Counted from the first letter of the stretch, positions 8,723 to 17,518 are shown. The stretch: 42,633 bases of DNA from Flavobacteriales bacterium (GCA_016780385.1 JADHLY010000012.1:1-42633), one strand, 5' to 3'. Translations and numbers: made by a program. The notes: generated by a model from the letters alone, not told the origin.

Positions 8723-9514
8723 TCAGAGCAAGTCAGCGGCCTCTGCGATCAGCTCCGCAATGTCTTTGACGACGATGTCGCCTTCGCGCTCGGCGTTTTT
8801 GACACCGTCGGTCATCATGGTGTTACAGAAGGGGCAACCGGTGGCGACCACTTTGGCGCCCGTGGCCAGAACGTCATCCGTGCGTTCGTGGTTGACTTCG
8901 CGGTTGCCCTTTTCGGCATCCTTGAACATCTGGGCACCCCCTGCGCCGCAGCACAGGCCATTCTTTTTGCACCGCCGCATCTCTACGAGGTCGGCATCCA
9001 ACGCAGCCAGCGCCGCGCGGGGCGCTTCGTATTCGCCGTTTCCGCGCCCGAGGTAACACGGGTCGTGAAAGGTGATGCGCTTGCCTTTGAAGGGCTGTCC
9101 ATCCGCCACTTTGAGGCGGCCGTCTGCGATGAGCTGCTGGATGAACTGTGTGTGGTGCATCACTTCGTATTCGCCGCCCAATTCGGGGTATTCGTTTTTG
9201 AGCGTGTTGAAACAGTGGGGACACCCGGTCACGATCCGCTTGACGCCGTAGCCGTTGAGCACGGCGATGTTCTGGGCGGCCTGCATTTGAAACAGGAATT
9301 CATTGCCTGCGCGTTTGGCGGGGTCGCCCGTGCAACTTTCTTCAGCTCCCAGCACCGCGAAGGGCACTTCAGCAGCATGAAGGATGCGGGCAATGGCCTT
9401 GGTAATCCGCTTGGCGCGGTCGTCAAAACTGCCTGCGCACCCGACCCAGAAGAGGACCTCTGGGGATTCTCCTCGGGCGTTCATTTCGGCCAGGGTGGGA
9501 ACGGTTAATGCCAT
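8723..9514 (-). CDS. (Fe-S)-binding protein with CCG domains, HdrB/LutA-like
   Basis: 263-residue soluble protein with two cysteine-rich CCG modules. The first shows VGCAGSFDDR and TGCPHCFNTLKNEYPELGG; the second shows DPCYLGRGNGEY, CCGAGGAQMF and TGCPFCNTMM. In heterodisulfide reductase subunit B such modules hold a non-cubane 4Fe-4S cluster; related proteins include GlpC and LutA. The real substrate is unknown. It follows the membrane Fe-S gene by 11 bases, so the two probably form one electron-transfer complex, with this subunit as the cytoplasmic catalytic part. Confidence 0.88.
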   Translation of the reverse strand: MALTVPTLAEMNARGESPEVLFWVGCAGSFDDRAKRITKAIARILHAAEVPFAVLGAEESCTGDPAKRAGNEFLFQMQAAQNIAVLNGYGVKRIVTGCPHCFNTLKNEYPELGGEYEVMHHTQFIQQLIADGRLKVADGQPFKGKRITFHDPCYLGRGNGEYEAPRAALAALDADLVEMRRCKKNGLCCGAGGAQMFKDAEKGNREVNHERTDDVLATGAKVVATGCPFCNTMMTDGVKNAEREGDIVVKDIAELIAEAADLL

Positions 9515-9525
9515 GTCGGTCTGGT

Positions 9526-10878
9526 TCAGGATTCGTTGGCCAACTCATCGGTCCACTTGCCCCGGTCGGCAGCAGGGAAGGCCCAAGGTGCACCATTGTT
9601 CTCCACGTTGTTGAACATGGCGGTAATGGGCTCAGGAGCTTTGGAGTCTTCCATGATGAGGCTGCGGCGCATATCGAGGATGATGCCCATGGGGCTAATG
9701 TTGATGGGGCAAGCTTCCACACACGCTTGGCAGCTTGTGCATGCCCACAGTTCTTCTTCGGAGATGTAATCGCCGAGCAGGGATTTGCCGTCGCCTTGTC
9801 CCCAATCGCCTCCTGCAGCATTGATGGCCCGGCCGACTTCTTCTACCCGGTCTCGGGTGTCCATCATGACTTTGCGGGGACTGAGCAACTTGCCGGTGGC
9901 GTTTGCTGGGCACACCGAGGTGCAGCGGCCACACTCCGTGCAGCTGTACGCCTCCATCAATTGCTTCCAAGTGAGGTCCTGGACATCCTTGGCGCCAAAA
10001 GAAGCGGGCTCTGCTGGGGTGTCGCCAGCGGGTTCGGCCGGCGCAGCAAAGGGGTCGCCCGACATCATGAGGTCAACCTCTTTCTTGACGGCGGCCATGT
10101 TGTCCAGCTGACCTGCTGGTGTCAAATCGCTGTACCACGTATTGGGGAAGGCCAGGAAGATGTGGAAATGCTTGGAGTAGGGGACGTAAACGAGGAAGCT
10201 GAGGATGCCCACGATATGGAACCACCAGGCGCCGCGTTCAACGGCCACGACACCGGCGTCAGAAAGTCCAGCATACAAAGGCTGCAACCATTGGCTTACC
10301 GGAAACGATCCGGCGGCGATGTAGTGATCGAGGCCACGGGCTTGGGCGATGCCGTCCGCAGCATTCATAGAGAGGAAGGCAAACATCAACAGCACCTCCA
10401 CCACAAGAATGATGTTGGCGTCGTTCTTGGGCCATCCTTTCATTTCCGGGCTTCGGAAACGGGCGATGGGCAGGAGGTTTCGGCGGGCGAGGAAGACCAC
10501 GCAAGCCACGAGGACACCCAGCGCCAACCATTCGAAAAGGCCGATCAAAACATCGTAGAATTCGCCGAGATAAGGGGCGAAGACGCGGTGCGTGCCGAAG
10601 AGGCCATCGATCAGAATCTCCAGCACCTCGATGTTGATTAGGATGAACCCTGCATAAATGACCAGGTGCATGATACCGGCCACCGGGCGCACGACCATTT
10701 TGGATTGTCCCATGGCCACGCGGGCCATGGTGGCCCAACGCTCGCCTTTGCGGTCGGAGCGGTCAACGTCGCGGCCGAGTTTGATGTTCTTGCGGATTTG
10801 GCCAATGCGCCGCGTAAAAAAGAAGCCGGCCGTGCAGAGGAGCACAAGGAAGATCAACTGTCCGATCAAGTGGGCCAT
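9526..10878 (-). CDS. Membrane-bound 4Fe-4S dicluster protein, HdrC/NarI-like fusion
   Basis: 450 residues. The N-terminal 240 residues contain about five membrane helices with histidines suited to haem binding (MHLVIYAGF, and FHIVGILSF followed by YSKHFHIF), as in NarI/HdrE-type cytochrome b anchors. The C-terminal half has two ferredoxin motifs, CTECGRCTSVCP at 313-324 and CTSCQACVEACP at 380-391, like HdrC. The protein would pass electrons between the quinone pool and the HdrB-like partner encoded next. A Pro/Ala-rich linker (about 275-295) joins the halves. It lies 21 bases after the MCE gene. Donor and acceptor cannot be told from sequence. Confidence 0.88.
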   Translation of the reverse strand: MAHLIGQLIFLVLLCTAGFFFTRRIGQIRKNIKLGRDVDRSDRKGERWATMARVAMGQSKMVVRPVAGIMHLVIYAGFILINIEVLEILIDGLFGTHRVFAPYLGEFYDVLIGLFEWLALGVLVACVVFLARRNLLPIARFRSPEMKGWPKNDANIILVVEVLLMFAFLSMNAADGIAQARGLDHYIAAGSFPVSQWLQPLYAGLSDAGVVAVERGAWWFHIVGILSFLVYVPYSKHFHIFLAFPNTWYSDLTPAGQLDNMAAVKKEVDLMMSGDPFAAPAEPAGDTPAEPASFGAKDVQDLTWKQLMEAYSCTECGRCTSVCPANATGKLLSPRKVMMDTRDRVEEVGRAINAAGGDWGQGDGKSLLGDYISEEELWACTSCQACVEACPINISPMGIILDMRRSLIMEDSKAPEPITAMFNNVENNGAPWAFPAADRGKWTDELANES

Positions 10879-10899
10879 GTAGCGAGGGTTGGACGAAGT

Positions 10900-11946
10900 T
10901 TAATCGGCGTCTTCAGCGCGCTGGTCCAATTCACTTTGGATCAGCTTCTGCAGCCGTTCGAGTTCTTTTTCGCTCATGCGGCGGTTCTCTTTGCGGCCGA
11001 AGACCGAGACCCGGATATAACGCTGCGGGTTGAGGTACAGGTCGTTGATGAGGCCTTGAATCTCTTTGTTGGTGGCGAGAAGGCCGTTGTGCAGGGTGTC
11101 ATCTTGAAGCAAGGCGCCGAGGCTTCCTTGTCCGTTGTTGAGGCCTTCAAGCAACCGATTCAGCTCCGTAATGGACGCGTCTGCCTTGCGCAAAGTGGCG
11201 GAGAGCTGCAGGTCTGCCAGGGAATCGCTGATTTGGCTGAAGTTGCCAATGGCGTTGGACAAGGCACCCTGTTGAGAGTTGACAAACCCCGTGAGTTCCT
11301 CCATGTTGTCCACGACCCCTTTCAATGCCATCCGATTCTCATCTACCGTGAGGTCGAGGGTCCGGGAAGTGCTTTCGAGGTTTTGCATGGTGCGTTGGAT
11401 GCTTTCAAAGGCTTTGGGCAAGCCTTGTGTTGCACTGTCCTGAAACACCGTTTGGAGGTTGATGAGGATTTCATCTACGCCGGCAATGAGCTGATCGGTC
11501 TTTTGCCGCAATGGAATCAGCTCCATTTTCACCGCTTCGGTGATGCCCATTTCTATTTCAGAAGTGAGGGTGTCTCCCGGCATCGCCAGATCCGCACTGC
11601 GTCCAGCGACGAGTTCAATGGCTTTGGTACCAAAGAGGTCGTTCGAATAAATGCGCGCCTTGGTGTCCTTGGTCACGTGGAGCCCTTCCTGTTCGATGAG
11701 GAAGGTGACGTGCAGTTCACCGCTTCCGGAGGCGGCAAAACCAATGCTCGACACCTGTCCGACTTGGAAGCCATTGACGACGACGGGGTTGGAGACTGCC
11801 AAACCGTCAATGTTTTGGTAGATGGCGTGAAAGGCTTTGCCTCTGCCCAGTGGATTGAAGCCCTTCAAGTAGTTGACGCCAAGCACGAGCACGGCCCCTC
11901 CAACGAGGACCAAAATGCCAATCTTGATTTCCCTACCGATTTGCAT
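10900..11946 (-). CDS. MlaD family (MCE domain) lipid-transport protein
   Basis: 348 residues. A single membrane anchor (about 8-26, IKIGILVLVGGAVLVLGVNYL) is followed by one MCE domain (about 37-115) with NGFQVGQV and the typical YSNDLFGTKAIEL pattern. A long alpha-helical region (about 130-310) follows, rich in coiled coil. MCE proteins form hexameric rings that carry phospholipids between inner and outer membranes with an ABC transporter (MlaE/MlaF type), which is not in the window. ATG 11946 is chosen: it places the anchor at the N-terminus and lies 14 bases after the amidase stop, whereas the longer frame would extend into the amidase gene. Confidence 0.92.
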   Translation of the reverse strand: MQIGREIKIGILVLVGGAVLVLGVNYLKGFNPLGRGKAFHAIYQNIDGLAVSNPVVVNGFQVGQVSSIGFAASGSGELHVTFLIEQEGLHVTKDTKARIYSNDLFGTKAIELVAGRSADLAMPGDTLTSEIEMGITEAVKMELIPLRQKTDQLIAGVDEILINLQTVFQDSATQGLPKAFESIQRTMQNLESTSRTLDLTVDENRMALKGVVDNMEELTGFVNSQQGALSNAIGNFSQISDSLADLQLSATLRKADASITELNRLLEGLNNGQGSLGALLQDDTLHNGLLATNKEIQGLINDLYLNPQRYIRVSVFGRKENRRMSEKELERLQKLIQSELDQRAEDAD

Positions 11947-11960
11947 GCCTGTTTGCGTCG

Positions 11961-13208
11961 TCAATTCCGTTGCTTGCGGATGGCTTGTTCCAAGGGGATG
12001 CGGGTTCCTCCCTCGAAGGCCACCACGAACGCATCCGGAAAGCCATTCATCTGCAAGGTATCGCGCATCTGGCAAGCAACCGCGTAGTAAGGGGATGAGC
12101 CTGTCCTGTATTTATGCACGCCACCGACTTTTTCTGAGCGCGTGTGGGGAATGGCATGACCATCGCGTTCGCGGAGGGGGCCGCCCGTGCGAGAGCTGGC
12201 TGCTTGCACGGTGAAGCAAAGTGTTCCCTCGCAGTCGTTGCGCAGAATGGAGAACCAAGCGGGTGTGTCGGGCGCTTCTTCCGCTTGATCATCCGGCCCT
12301 TTTCCGGGTTCTGTCGTGGAGGGGGGCGCGGTATCGGGTGCTGTTTGGACGGCTGATTCCAGGCTGAACCAATGCTCGGAATAGGTTCTGAACGCCCTGA
12401 AAAGGGCACTGGCCATGTAGTCTTGCCCTTGCTCCGAACGCAGGAAATCCTCCTCTTCAGGGTTGGTCAGGAAACCGAGTTCGACCAAAACACTGGGCAT
12501 GTTGGCGTATGCTGTGACGTAATAGGGGGCTTGGCGCACACCGCGGTCTTTGCGGCCTACGCGCTCCCGAAACTGGCTTTGGATGAGGGCGGCCAATTCG
12601 AGGCTGCGCTCGAGATAGATTTCCTGCTTGAGGGCCAAGGCGATGAAGGTGTCCGGGTCATCGGGGTCAAATCCTCGGTTGTCTTCCGCCTCATAGATGG
12701 AGGCGTTTTCTTTGGCCGCCACGCGCAGACTGGCTTCACTTTTGTCCAGCCCCATGACGAAGGTGGAACTGCCCAAGGCACTTTTCTTGGAGAAGCTGTC
12801 ACAGTGGATGGACAGCAGCAGGTCGGCTTGGGCTTCGTTGGCGATGCGGACCCGGTCCGGTAATGTGGGGTAGGTGTCTCCCTTGCGGGTCATCACCACC
12901 CTCACGCCCGGTATGCGCGATTCGATGTAGGCGGCGGTTTTGTGTGCCACGGCCAAGGTGATGTCCTTTTCTACCGTCTTGTAGCGGCCTGTTCCCAGGT
13001 TGCCGGGGTCTTTGCCGCCGTGTCCTGGGTCGATCACCACCGTCATGGCGGGCTCGACCGGGGGGTGGAATGCACTGCCGGCCATGACAAAAGCGGCGCA
13101 CATGCCCAACACAGTCATCGGATGGGAAAGCCTAGCGCCAAGCGACATTCGACCAGAATGCAGGCCGGATTGTCGGTCATCTCGGAGGTATGTGGACGGG
13201 TTGCTCAT
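11961..13208 (-). CDS. N-acetylmuramoyl-L-alanine amidase with SPOR-like C-terminus
   Basis: 415-residue zinc amidase that cuts the bond between MurNAc and the peptide stem of peptidoglycan. The Amidase_3 domain spans about 55-275: His63 in DPGHGG, Glu80 and His135 in SIHCDS are the zinc ligands, and Glu243 in LVELGFLTNPEE is the catalytic acid. An N-terminal hydrophobic segment (31-47) serves as signal or anchor. After a Pro-rich linker, residues about 318-415 look like a divergent SPOR repeat (FTVQAASS, then YRTGSSPYYAVACQMRD and GFPDAFVVAF), which would bind denuded glycan. An alternative start is Met21 (13148). It is divergent from lptD and heads the MCE and Fe-S gene run. Confidence 0.92.
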   Translation of the reverse strand: MSNPSTYLRDDRQSGLHSGRMSLGARLSHPMTVLGMCAAFVMAGSAFHPPVEPAMTVVIDPGHGGKDPGNLGTGRYKTVEKDITLAVAHKTAAYIESRIPGVRVVMTRKGDTYPTLPDRVRIANEAQADLLLSIHCDSFSKKSALGSSTFVMGLDKSEASLRVAAKENASIYEAEDNRGFDPDDPDTFIALALKQEIYLERSLELAALIQSQFRERVGRKDRGVRQAPYYVTAYANMPSVLVELGFLTNPEEEDFLRSEQGQDYMASALFRAFRTYSEHWFSLESAVQTAPDTAPPSTTEPGKGPDDQAEEAPDTPAWFSILRNDCEGTLCFTVQAASSRTGGPLRERDGHAIPHTRSEKVGGVHKYRTGSSPYYAVACQMRDTLQMNGFPDAFVVAFEGGTRIPLEQAIRKQRN

Positions 13209-13227
13209 CTACAGGGTGAAAACTATC

Positions 13228-13235
13228 TAGCTTTG
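13228..13235 (+). promoter_or_regulatory. Candidate Bacteroidota -7 promoter element upstream of lptD
   Basis: TAGCTTTG is an exact match to the Bacteroidota consensus TAnnTTTG, on the plus strand 32 bases before the proposed lptD start and inside the 58-base divergent spacer. A TTG lies at 13201-13203, 24 bases upstream, slightly farther than usual for the -33 element. On the other strand TAGTTTTC (13225-13218), one base off consensus, could serve the amidase gene. Confidence 0.4.
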
Positions 13236-13266
13236 GCGCGCACTCGCGCGTCCTATTGGACCGAAT

Positions 13267-16200
13267 TTGCGCCACGCGTTGTTGGCAATCGAGCACGAAT
13301 ACCGAACCGTTGATTTCCGCGTTGTTTCCCACGTGAACAACGCGGTGCCATCCCGTTTTCTTGTTGGCTTACTCTGGGTATGCTTGGCATCGGTGGTGCC
13401 ATCGGCCATGCATGGGCAAGAAGTGGAGGTCCGAATCGACCGGGCAGATGCCATCACACGAGACCCTCAGATTGTAGAGGGCCAGCGGCTTTTGGGCAAT
13501 GTGCGCCTGTCCGTTGGGGAAGCGGTCATCTACTGCGACAGTGCATGGCGCTATGCGACAGGGCCGTTCAGGATGATGGGAGAGGTCAAGGTGGAGGACG
13601 GTGCGGTCGATTTGTTGGGCGCGGAACTCTACCTGCATCCCGACAGCGGTCTGGGTACGATGACCGGTCCGGAAGTGCAGTTGTTAGACCGCTCTGAGGC
13701 TGGGGAACCCCGCACATTGCTCACGCGCAAGGCGACATATGACTTCAAACATGGCGTGGCGCGATTCAGTGGAGGGGGAATCGTCACGACCACGGGAGAG
13801 CGCATCACCAGTGATCGCGGGCGTTATGATCGCGATTCGGGGCGCATGGACTTTTTGGGAGCGGTGGACATGGTGGTGGACACGTTGACTGCGCAGTCCG
13901 AGCGGCTGGGCTATTTGCCGCGTGACCGCAGACTTGTGTTCACGGAGCCGGCGACCGTGCGTCATCCGTCTGGGGGCGTCGATTGTGCCCGAGGATTGTG
14001 GAACCTCGATGCAGGTGATGGATGGTTTGCGGGAAATGCCGACGCGCAGGCCCAATTCGTGGACGGCGATATGGTCGTGATCGGCGATAGCTTGTCCTTG
14101 ACAGCGGATGTCGGGGCGGCCGCGGGTGGAGTACTTCTGACGGACACGGCGGATACCTACCGCTTGCGGGCCGATGCCGTTGACTTTGAAAACACAGAAA
14201 ACGGTGCTGAAGGCAGGGTGGTCTTGCAAGGTCACGCCTCGGCCTGGTTGGCGGAAGATGGAGCGCCTTTAATGGTGCAGGGACCAGTGATTGTGATCGC
14301 CACAGACAGCCTCGGTCAGCGCTCTTTGCGGGCGGACTCAGGAGCGGCCTTGCATTCTGATGAGGTAACAGGAGCGGCGCAGGATTTGTCTTGGTCAGAG
14401 GTTTCAGGGCGTGTCGATTTGAATGGTGGCCCGGTACTGTGGAGTGGTACGGATCAGCTGACGGGAGACTCCATTCGGTTGTTCCTCGCCGATGGACAAG
14501 CGGACCAATTGGAAGTGCGGGGACATGCTTTTGTGGCGAGTCCCGCATTTCAAGGCTTTCGGCATCAAGTGGCAGGCCGAGACCTTGACGGCGTATTCAA
14601 GGATGGCAAGTTGGAAGAGGTGGTCATCGTGGGCAATGGACGCACGCTGTATTTCGCGGACCCCGACAGCGCCGCGGTGGCTGCTGCGGTGGCTGACAGT
14701 TTGCCGATCCCGTTGCCGCAAGCCAACCGCGCGGCCTGTTCGGAGATCCGCATGCGATTGGATTCGGTGGGTTTGTCGACCATCACTTTGCTCGAAGCAC
14801 CATCGGGGGACTTTGCCGATTTGGCGGCCTTGTCTGCCGACCCGCTGGAAGGTGCGCAGGATGCCGCAAGCCTGCCTGGATTTGTGTGGCGCAGTCGCCC
14901 TGACTCCGCGCAGACGGATTGGATGACGCCGGACGCTGGTCTTGTTGTGGCGGCCCCTGCGGTGGTTCTCCCTGCATGGCAGCCCCCGGTAGACTCTCTA
15001 AGACCTGACGCGCCCGACCCCATCGCTTACGAAGCTGCGGACAGCATCGTCTTCGCGGTCAGGGAAGAACGCGTGGCGTTGTGCGGGACAGCCAAGGTTG
15101 AGACAGCGGGTATTGAGTTGGAGGCGGCGCGCGTGGATTACCTCGCAGGAGCGCGCGAGATTGAGGCCGAAGGTGTCCCGGACAGCTTGGGCACGCTGCA
15201 AGGCCGTCCTGTTTTCACGCAAGAGGGCAAGTCGTTTACCCAAGATGCCTTGCGCTATGACTTGGATACGCGCAAGGGGTTGAGCCGGCACGCCATCACG
15301 AAGGAAGGGGAGTTGACCTTTCATGCCGATCGGGCCAAGCGTTTTCCAGATGGGCGGATTTTCCTGCGCGGCGGCAAATTCACCACGTGTGATGCAGAGC
15401 GACCCCACTTCCATTTCCACCTGACCCGCGGACTGCTCGTTCCCGACAAAAAGGTGGTCAGCGGTCCCATGTTTGTCAAGGTGCGCAAGGTCCCACTGCC
15501 CATCGGACTGCCGTTTTTTTGGTTTCCCCAGAAGCAGGAACGGAGCCGTGGCCTCATATTCCCCAGCTTTGGCAACGGCCGTGAGCTCGGTTATTTCATC
15601 AAGGATTTGGGTTGGTATGAGCCACTGGGAGACCACTGGGATGCCCGGCTTCAGGGCGATATCTACAGCAGGGGGACGTGGCGCCTCGCCAGCACTGCAC
15701 AGTACCGCTATCGCTATCGGTTTAGTGGCAACCTGCAGTTGTCGCGCTCCAGCATTGTTTCTGGAGGAACCGCTGGAGATCCAGATGCCAGCCGCCGCAC
15801 GGAGTTCTTTGTGCGCTGGAGCCACAGCCAAGATCCAAAGGCGCGTCCCAACGGAAAGTTCAACGCCAATGTCAACTTCGGTTCGAGTGGGAATTTCCGC
15901 TCGCAGTTGAATTCTTCCCAAGAAGATTACCTGTCCAACACCTTTTCTTCGAGCATTAATTACAACGCGTCTTTGCCGGGCAAGCCCATCAGCCTGACGG
16001 CCACGGCGCGGCACAACCAGAACAGCAGCACGGGTCGGGTCGACTTGGTGGTGCCCTCTGTGGGGGTCAATGTCAGCCGATTTGAATTGCCGGTGTCGCG
16101 ACTGCTGCGTCCCAACGCGGTGACCAAAGGGTGGTATGACCGCATCGGTGTGACGTATGCCTTGAAGTCGGAGCAGCGCGTGAGCGGGGCGGACACCACA

Positions 16201-17328
16201 TTGTTTGAGGAAGGGTTGGCGGGGCTCTTTGAGCGGGCCCAAGCCGGCATCAAACACACGGCCACTGCGTCCACCCAAATCAAGGCGGGTTTTGTGAGTT
16301 TCACGCCCAACGTGTCCTACAATGGCTACTGGAATTTCAGTGCACTGAACAAGGCCGTCAGTCCCGATGTGCCGGACAGCATCATCACTGACACCATTCC
16401 GGGCTTTTACGCAGATGGCGATTGGCGGATGGGAATCAGTGCCAATACCAAATTTTACGGCACCTTCGAAAACAGGGGGGAAGGGAGGTTGAGGGCCATC
16501 CGTCACGTCATTACGCCCCAGGTCGGGTTCAGTTACAACCCGGCTTTTGAGCGTCGCGACACCCTTGTGGGCATCGACGGTTCGGTATTGGAGGTCTACG
16601 ACCCGCTGGCCCCCGGATTGTATACCCCGTCTGAACTCAACGCCCAAGGCTCGTTGAATTTCACGCTCAACAACAACCTCGAAGCCAAGATCAGAGACCG
16701 CGAAGGGGAGGTGCGAAAGGTGCGCTTGATTGACAACCTCTCACTGCGCACAAGCCACAACCTGCAAGCGGATTCGTTGAGGTGGAGCGACATTACCAGC
16801 TCCGGGTTCACTACGCTCGCGGGCAAATTCCCGGTCAACATCGGCTTTGCCCACAGCATGTATGCCCGAGACAGCACAGGTGCGCGCATCAACCGATACC
16901 TCTTCGAGGACGGGGGCTCACCCTTGCGATTGAAACGGGCCAACGCCTCGGTCAACGCCAATTGGTCGGGCCAGGGTGACGTGCCATGGAGCATCCGGGC
17001 TGGATACACGCTCCGATTGCAGCGCAATTGGCGGACGGACCTTCAGGCCGACACGACCATTTTGACCCAAAACCTGACGTTCAACGGCAATGTGACGTTG
17101 TTTGAGGATTGGAAAATCACGGTGGGTTCGGGGTATGACTTCACCGCCGGCGAGTTGACCAACACGCAAGTAAACCTGCTGTGGGACTTGCACTGTTGGG
17201 AGTTTTCAGCGCGCTGGGTTCCGTTTGGGTTTCAGCAAAGCTTGCAGCTGAGGCTCGCTGTGAAAGCGTCCATGCTGCGCGATGTGAAGCTTGAAAAACG
17301 CTTCCAGGGAAGCGGGTTAATACGCTGA
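13267..17328 (+). CDS. lptD: OstA-like/LptD fusion, LPS assembly outer-membrane protein
   Basis: 1353 residues, much longer than the roughly 900 usual for LptD of this phylum. Residues about 50-560 match the Bacteroidota OstA-like periplasmic protein: repeated jellyroll motifs (EGQRLLGNVRLSVGEAVIYCDS, here shortened as GNVRLSVGE and YCDSA), then RAACSEIRMRL and LPGFVWRSRPDS, the typical OstA-like ending. Residues about 600-1353 are LptD: KVETAGIELEAARVDY, GGKFTTCDAERPHFHF, PIGLPFFWFPQ, then an outer-membrane beta-barrel. LptD places LPS in the outer leaflet. A signal segment (FLVGLLWVCLASVVPSAMHG) is present. The start is uncertain: TTG 13267 or GTG 13333, the latter placing the signal peptide nearer the N-terminus. 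It ends 22 bases from a convergent small gene. Confidence 0.9.
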   Translation: MRHALLAIEHEYRTVDFRVVSHVNNAVPSRFLVGLLWVCLASVVPSAMHGQEVEVRIDRADAITRDPQIVEGQRLLGNVRLSVGEAVIYCDSAWRYATGPFRMMGEVKVEDGAVDLLGAELYLHPDSGLGTMTGPEVQLLDRSEAGEPRTLLTRKATYDFKHGVARFSGGGIVTTTGERITSDRGRYDRDSGRMDFLGAVDMVVDTLTAQSERLGYLPRDRRLVFTEPATVRHPSGGVDCARGLWNLDAGDGWFAGNADAQAQFVDGDMVVIGDSLSLTADVGAAAGGVLLTDTADTYRLRADAVDFENTENGAEGRVVLQGHASAWLAEDGAPLMVQGPVIVIATDSLGQRSLRADSGAALHSDEVTGAAQDLSWSEVSGRVDLNGGPVLWSGTDQLTGDSIRLFLADGQADQLEVRGHAFVASPAFQGFRHQVAGRDLDGVFKDGKLEEVVIVGNGRTLYFADPDSAAVAAAVADSLPIPLPQANRAACSEIRMRLDSVGLSTITLLEAPSGDFADLAALSADPLEGAQDAASLPGFVWRSRPDSAQTDWMTPDAGLVVAAPAVVLPAWQPPVDSLRPDAPDPIAYEAADSIVFAVREERVALCGTAKVETAGIELEAARVDYLAGAREIEAEGVPDSLGTLQGRPVFTQEGKSFTQDALRYDLDTRKGLSRHAITKEGELTFHADRAKRFPDGRIFLRGGKFTTCDAERPHFHFHLTRGLLVPDKKVVSGPMFVKVRKVPLPIGLPFFWFPQKQERSRGLIFPSFGNGRELGYFIKDLGWYEPLGDHWDARLQGDIYSRGTWRLASTAQYRYRYRFSGNLQLSRSSIVSGGTAGDPDASRRTEFFVRWSHSQDPKARPNGKFNANVNFGSSGNFRSQLNSSQEDYLSNTFSSSINYNASLPGKPISLTATARHNQNSSTGRVDLVVPSVGVNVSRFELPVSRLLRPNAVTKGWYDRIGVTYALKSEQRVSGADTTLFEEGLAGLFERAQAGIKHTATASTQIKAGFVSFTPNVSYNGYWNFSALNKAVSPDVPDSIITDTIPGFYADGDWRMGISANTKFYGTFENRGEGRLRAIRHVITPQVGFSYNPAFERRDTLVGIDGSVLEVYDPLAPGLYTPSELNAQGSLNFTLNNNLEAKIRDREGEVRKVRLIDNLSLRTSHNLQADSLRWSDITSSGFTTLAGKFPVNIGFAHSMYARDSTGARINRYLFEDGGSPLRLKRANASVNANWSGQGDVPWSIRAGYTLRLQRNWRTDLQADTTILTQNLTFNGNVTLFEDWKITVGSGYDFTAGELTNTQVNLLWDLHCWEFSARWVPFGFQQSLQLRLAVKASMLRDVKLEKRFQGSGLIR

Positions 17329-17350
17329 TGAAGACGGCTTAGCGCAGGGT

Positions 17351-17518
17351 TTAGCGCGAAAAGCTGCGGATCAACAAGTACAGGAGGCAGAACAAAAACA
17401 TGGTCATGGAGACCTTGTTGATGCCGTGCATGACGCGCAGGTTGACGCCTTCTCCTTCGCTCTTGCGGAAGAGGTTCAACGGATTGGCGTAGTGGAGGAT
17501 TTTTTGGAAGAAGCCCAT
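17351..17518 (-). CDS. Small membrane protein, DUF6728-like
   Basis: 55-residue protein found by reading the gap between lptD and ridA. It begins MGFFQKILHYANPLNLF, has the central pattern NLRVMHGINKVSM, and then one membrane helix (TMFLFCLLYLLI) ending RSFSR. The MHGINKhS-hhMFLF arrangement matches, from memory, the small Bacteroidota family DUF6728; function unknown. It starts 36 bases after the ridA stop on the same strand and may be co-transcribed with it. Coding is supported by the clear amphipathic/helix pattern and the family resemblance. Confidence 0.75.
   Translation of the reverse strand: MGFFQKILHYANPLNLFRKSEGEGVNLRVMHGINKVSMTMFLFCLLYLLIRSFSR

Noticed and set aside
9508-10641. Open frame of 377 codons on the plus strand
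   Set aside because: It is antisense to the membrane 4Fe-4S gene and has no recognisable protein features.
10666-12087. Long open frame of 473 codons on the plus strand opposite the Fe-S and MCE genes
   Set aside because: It is antisense to two genes with clear motifs (CTECGRCTSVCP and the MCE domain), shows no recognisable domain, and such shadow frames are common in GC-rich DNA.
14998-16647. Open frame of 549 codons on the minus strand inside lptD
   Set aside because: It is antisense to the LptD barrel, whose protein pattern is strongly conserved; the minus reading has no domain, signal or start context.
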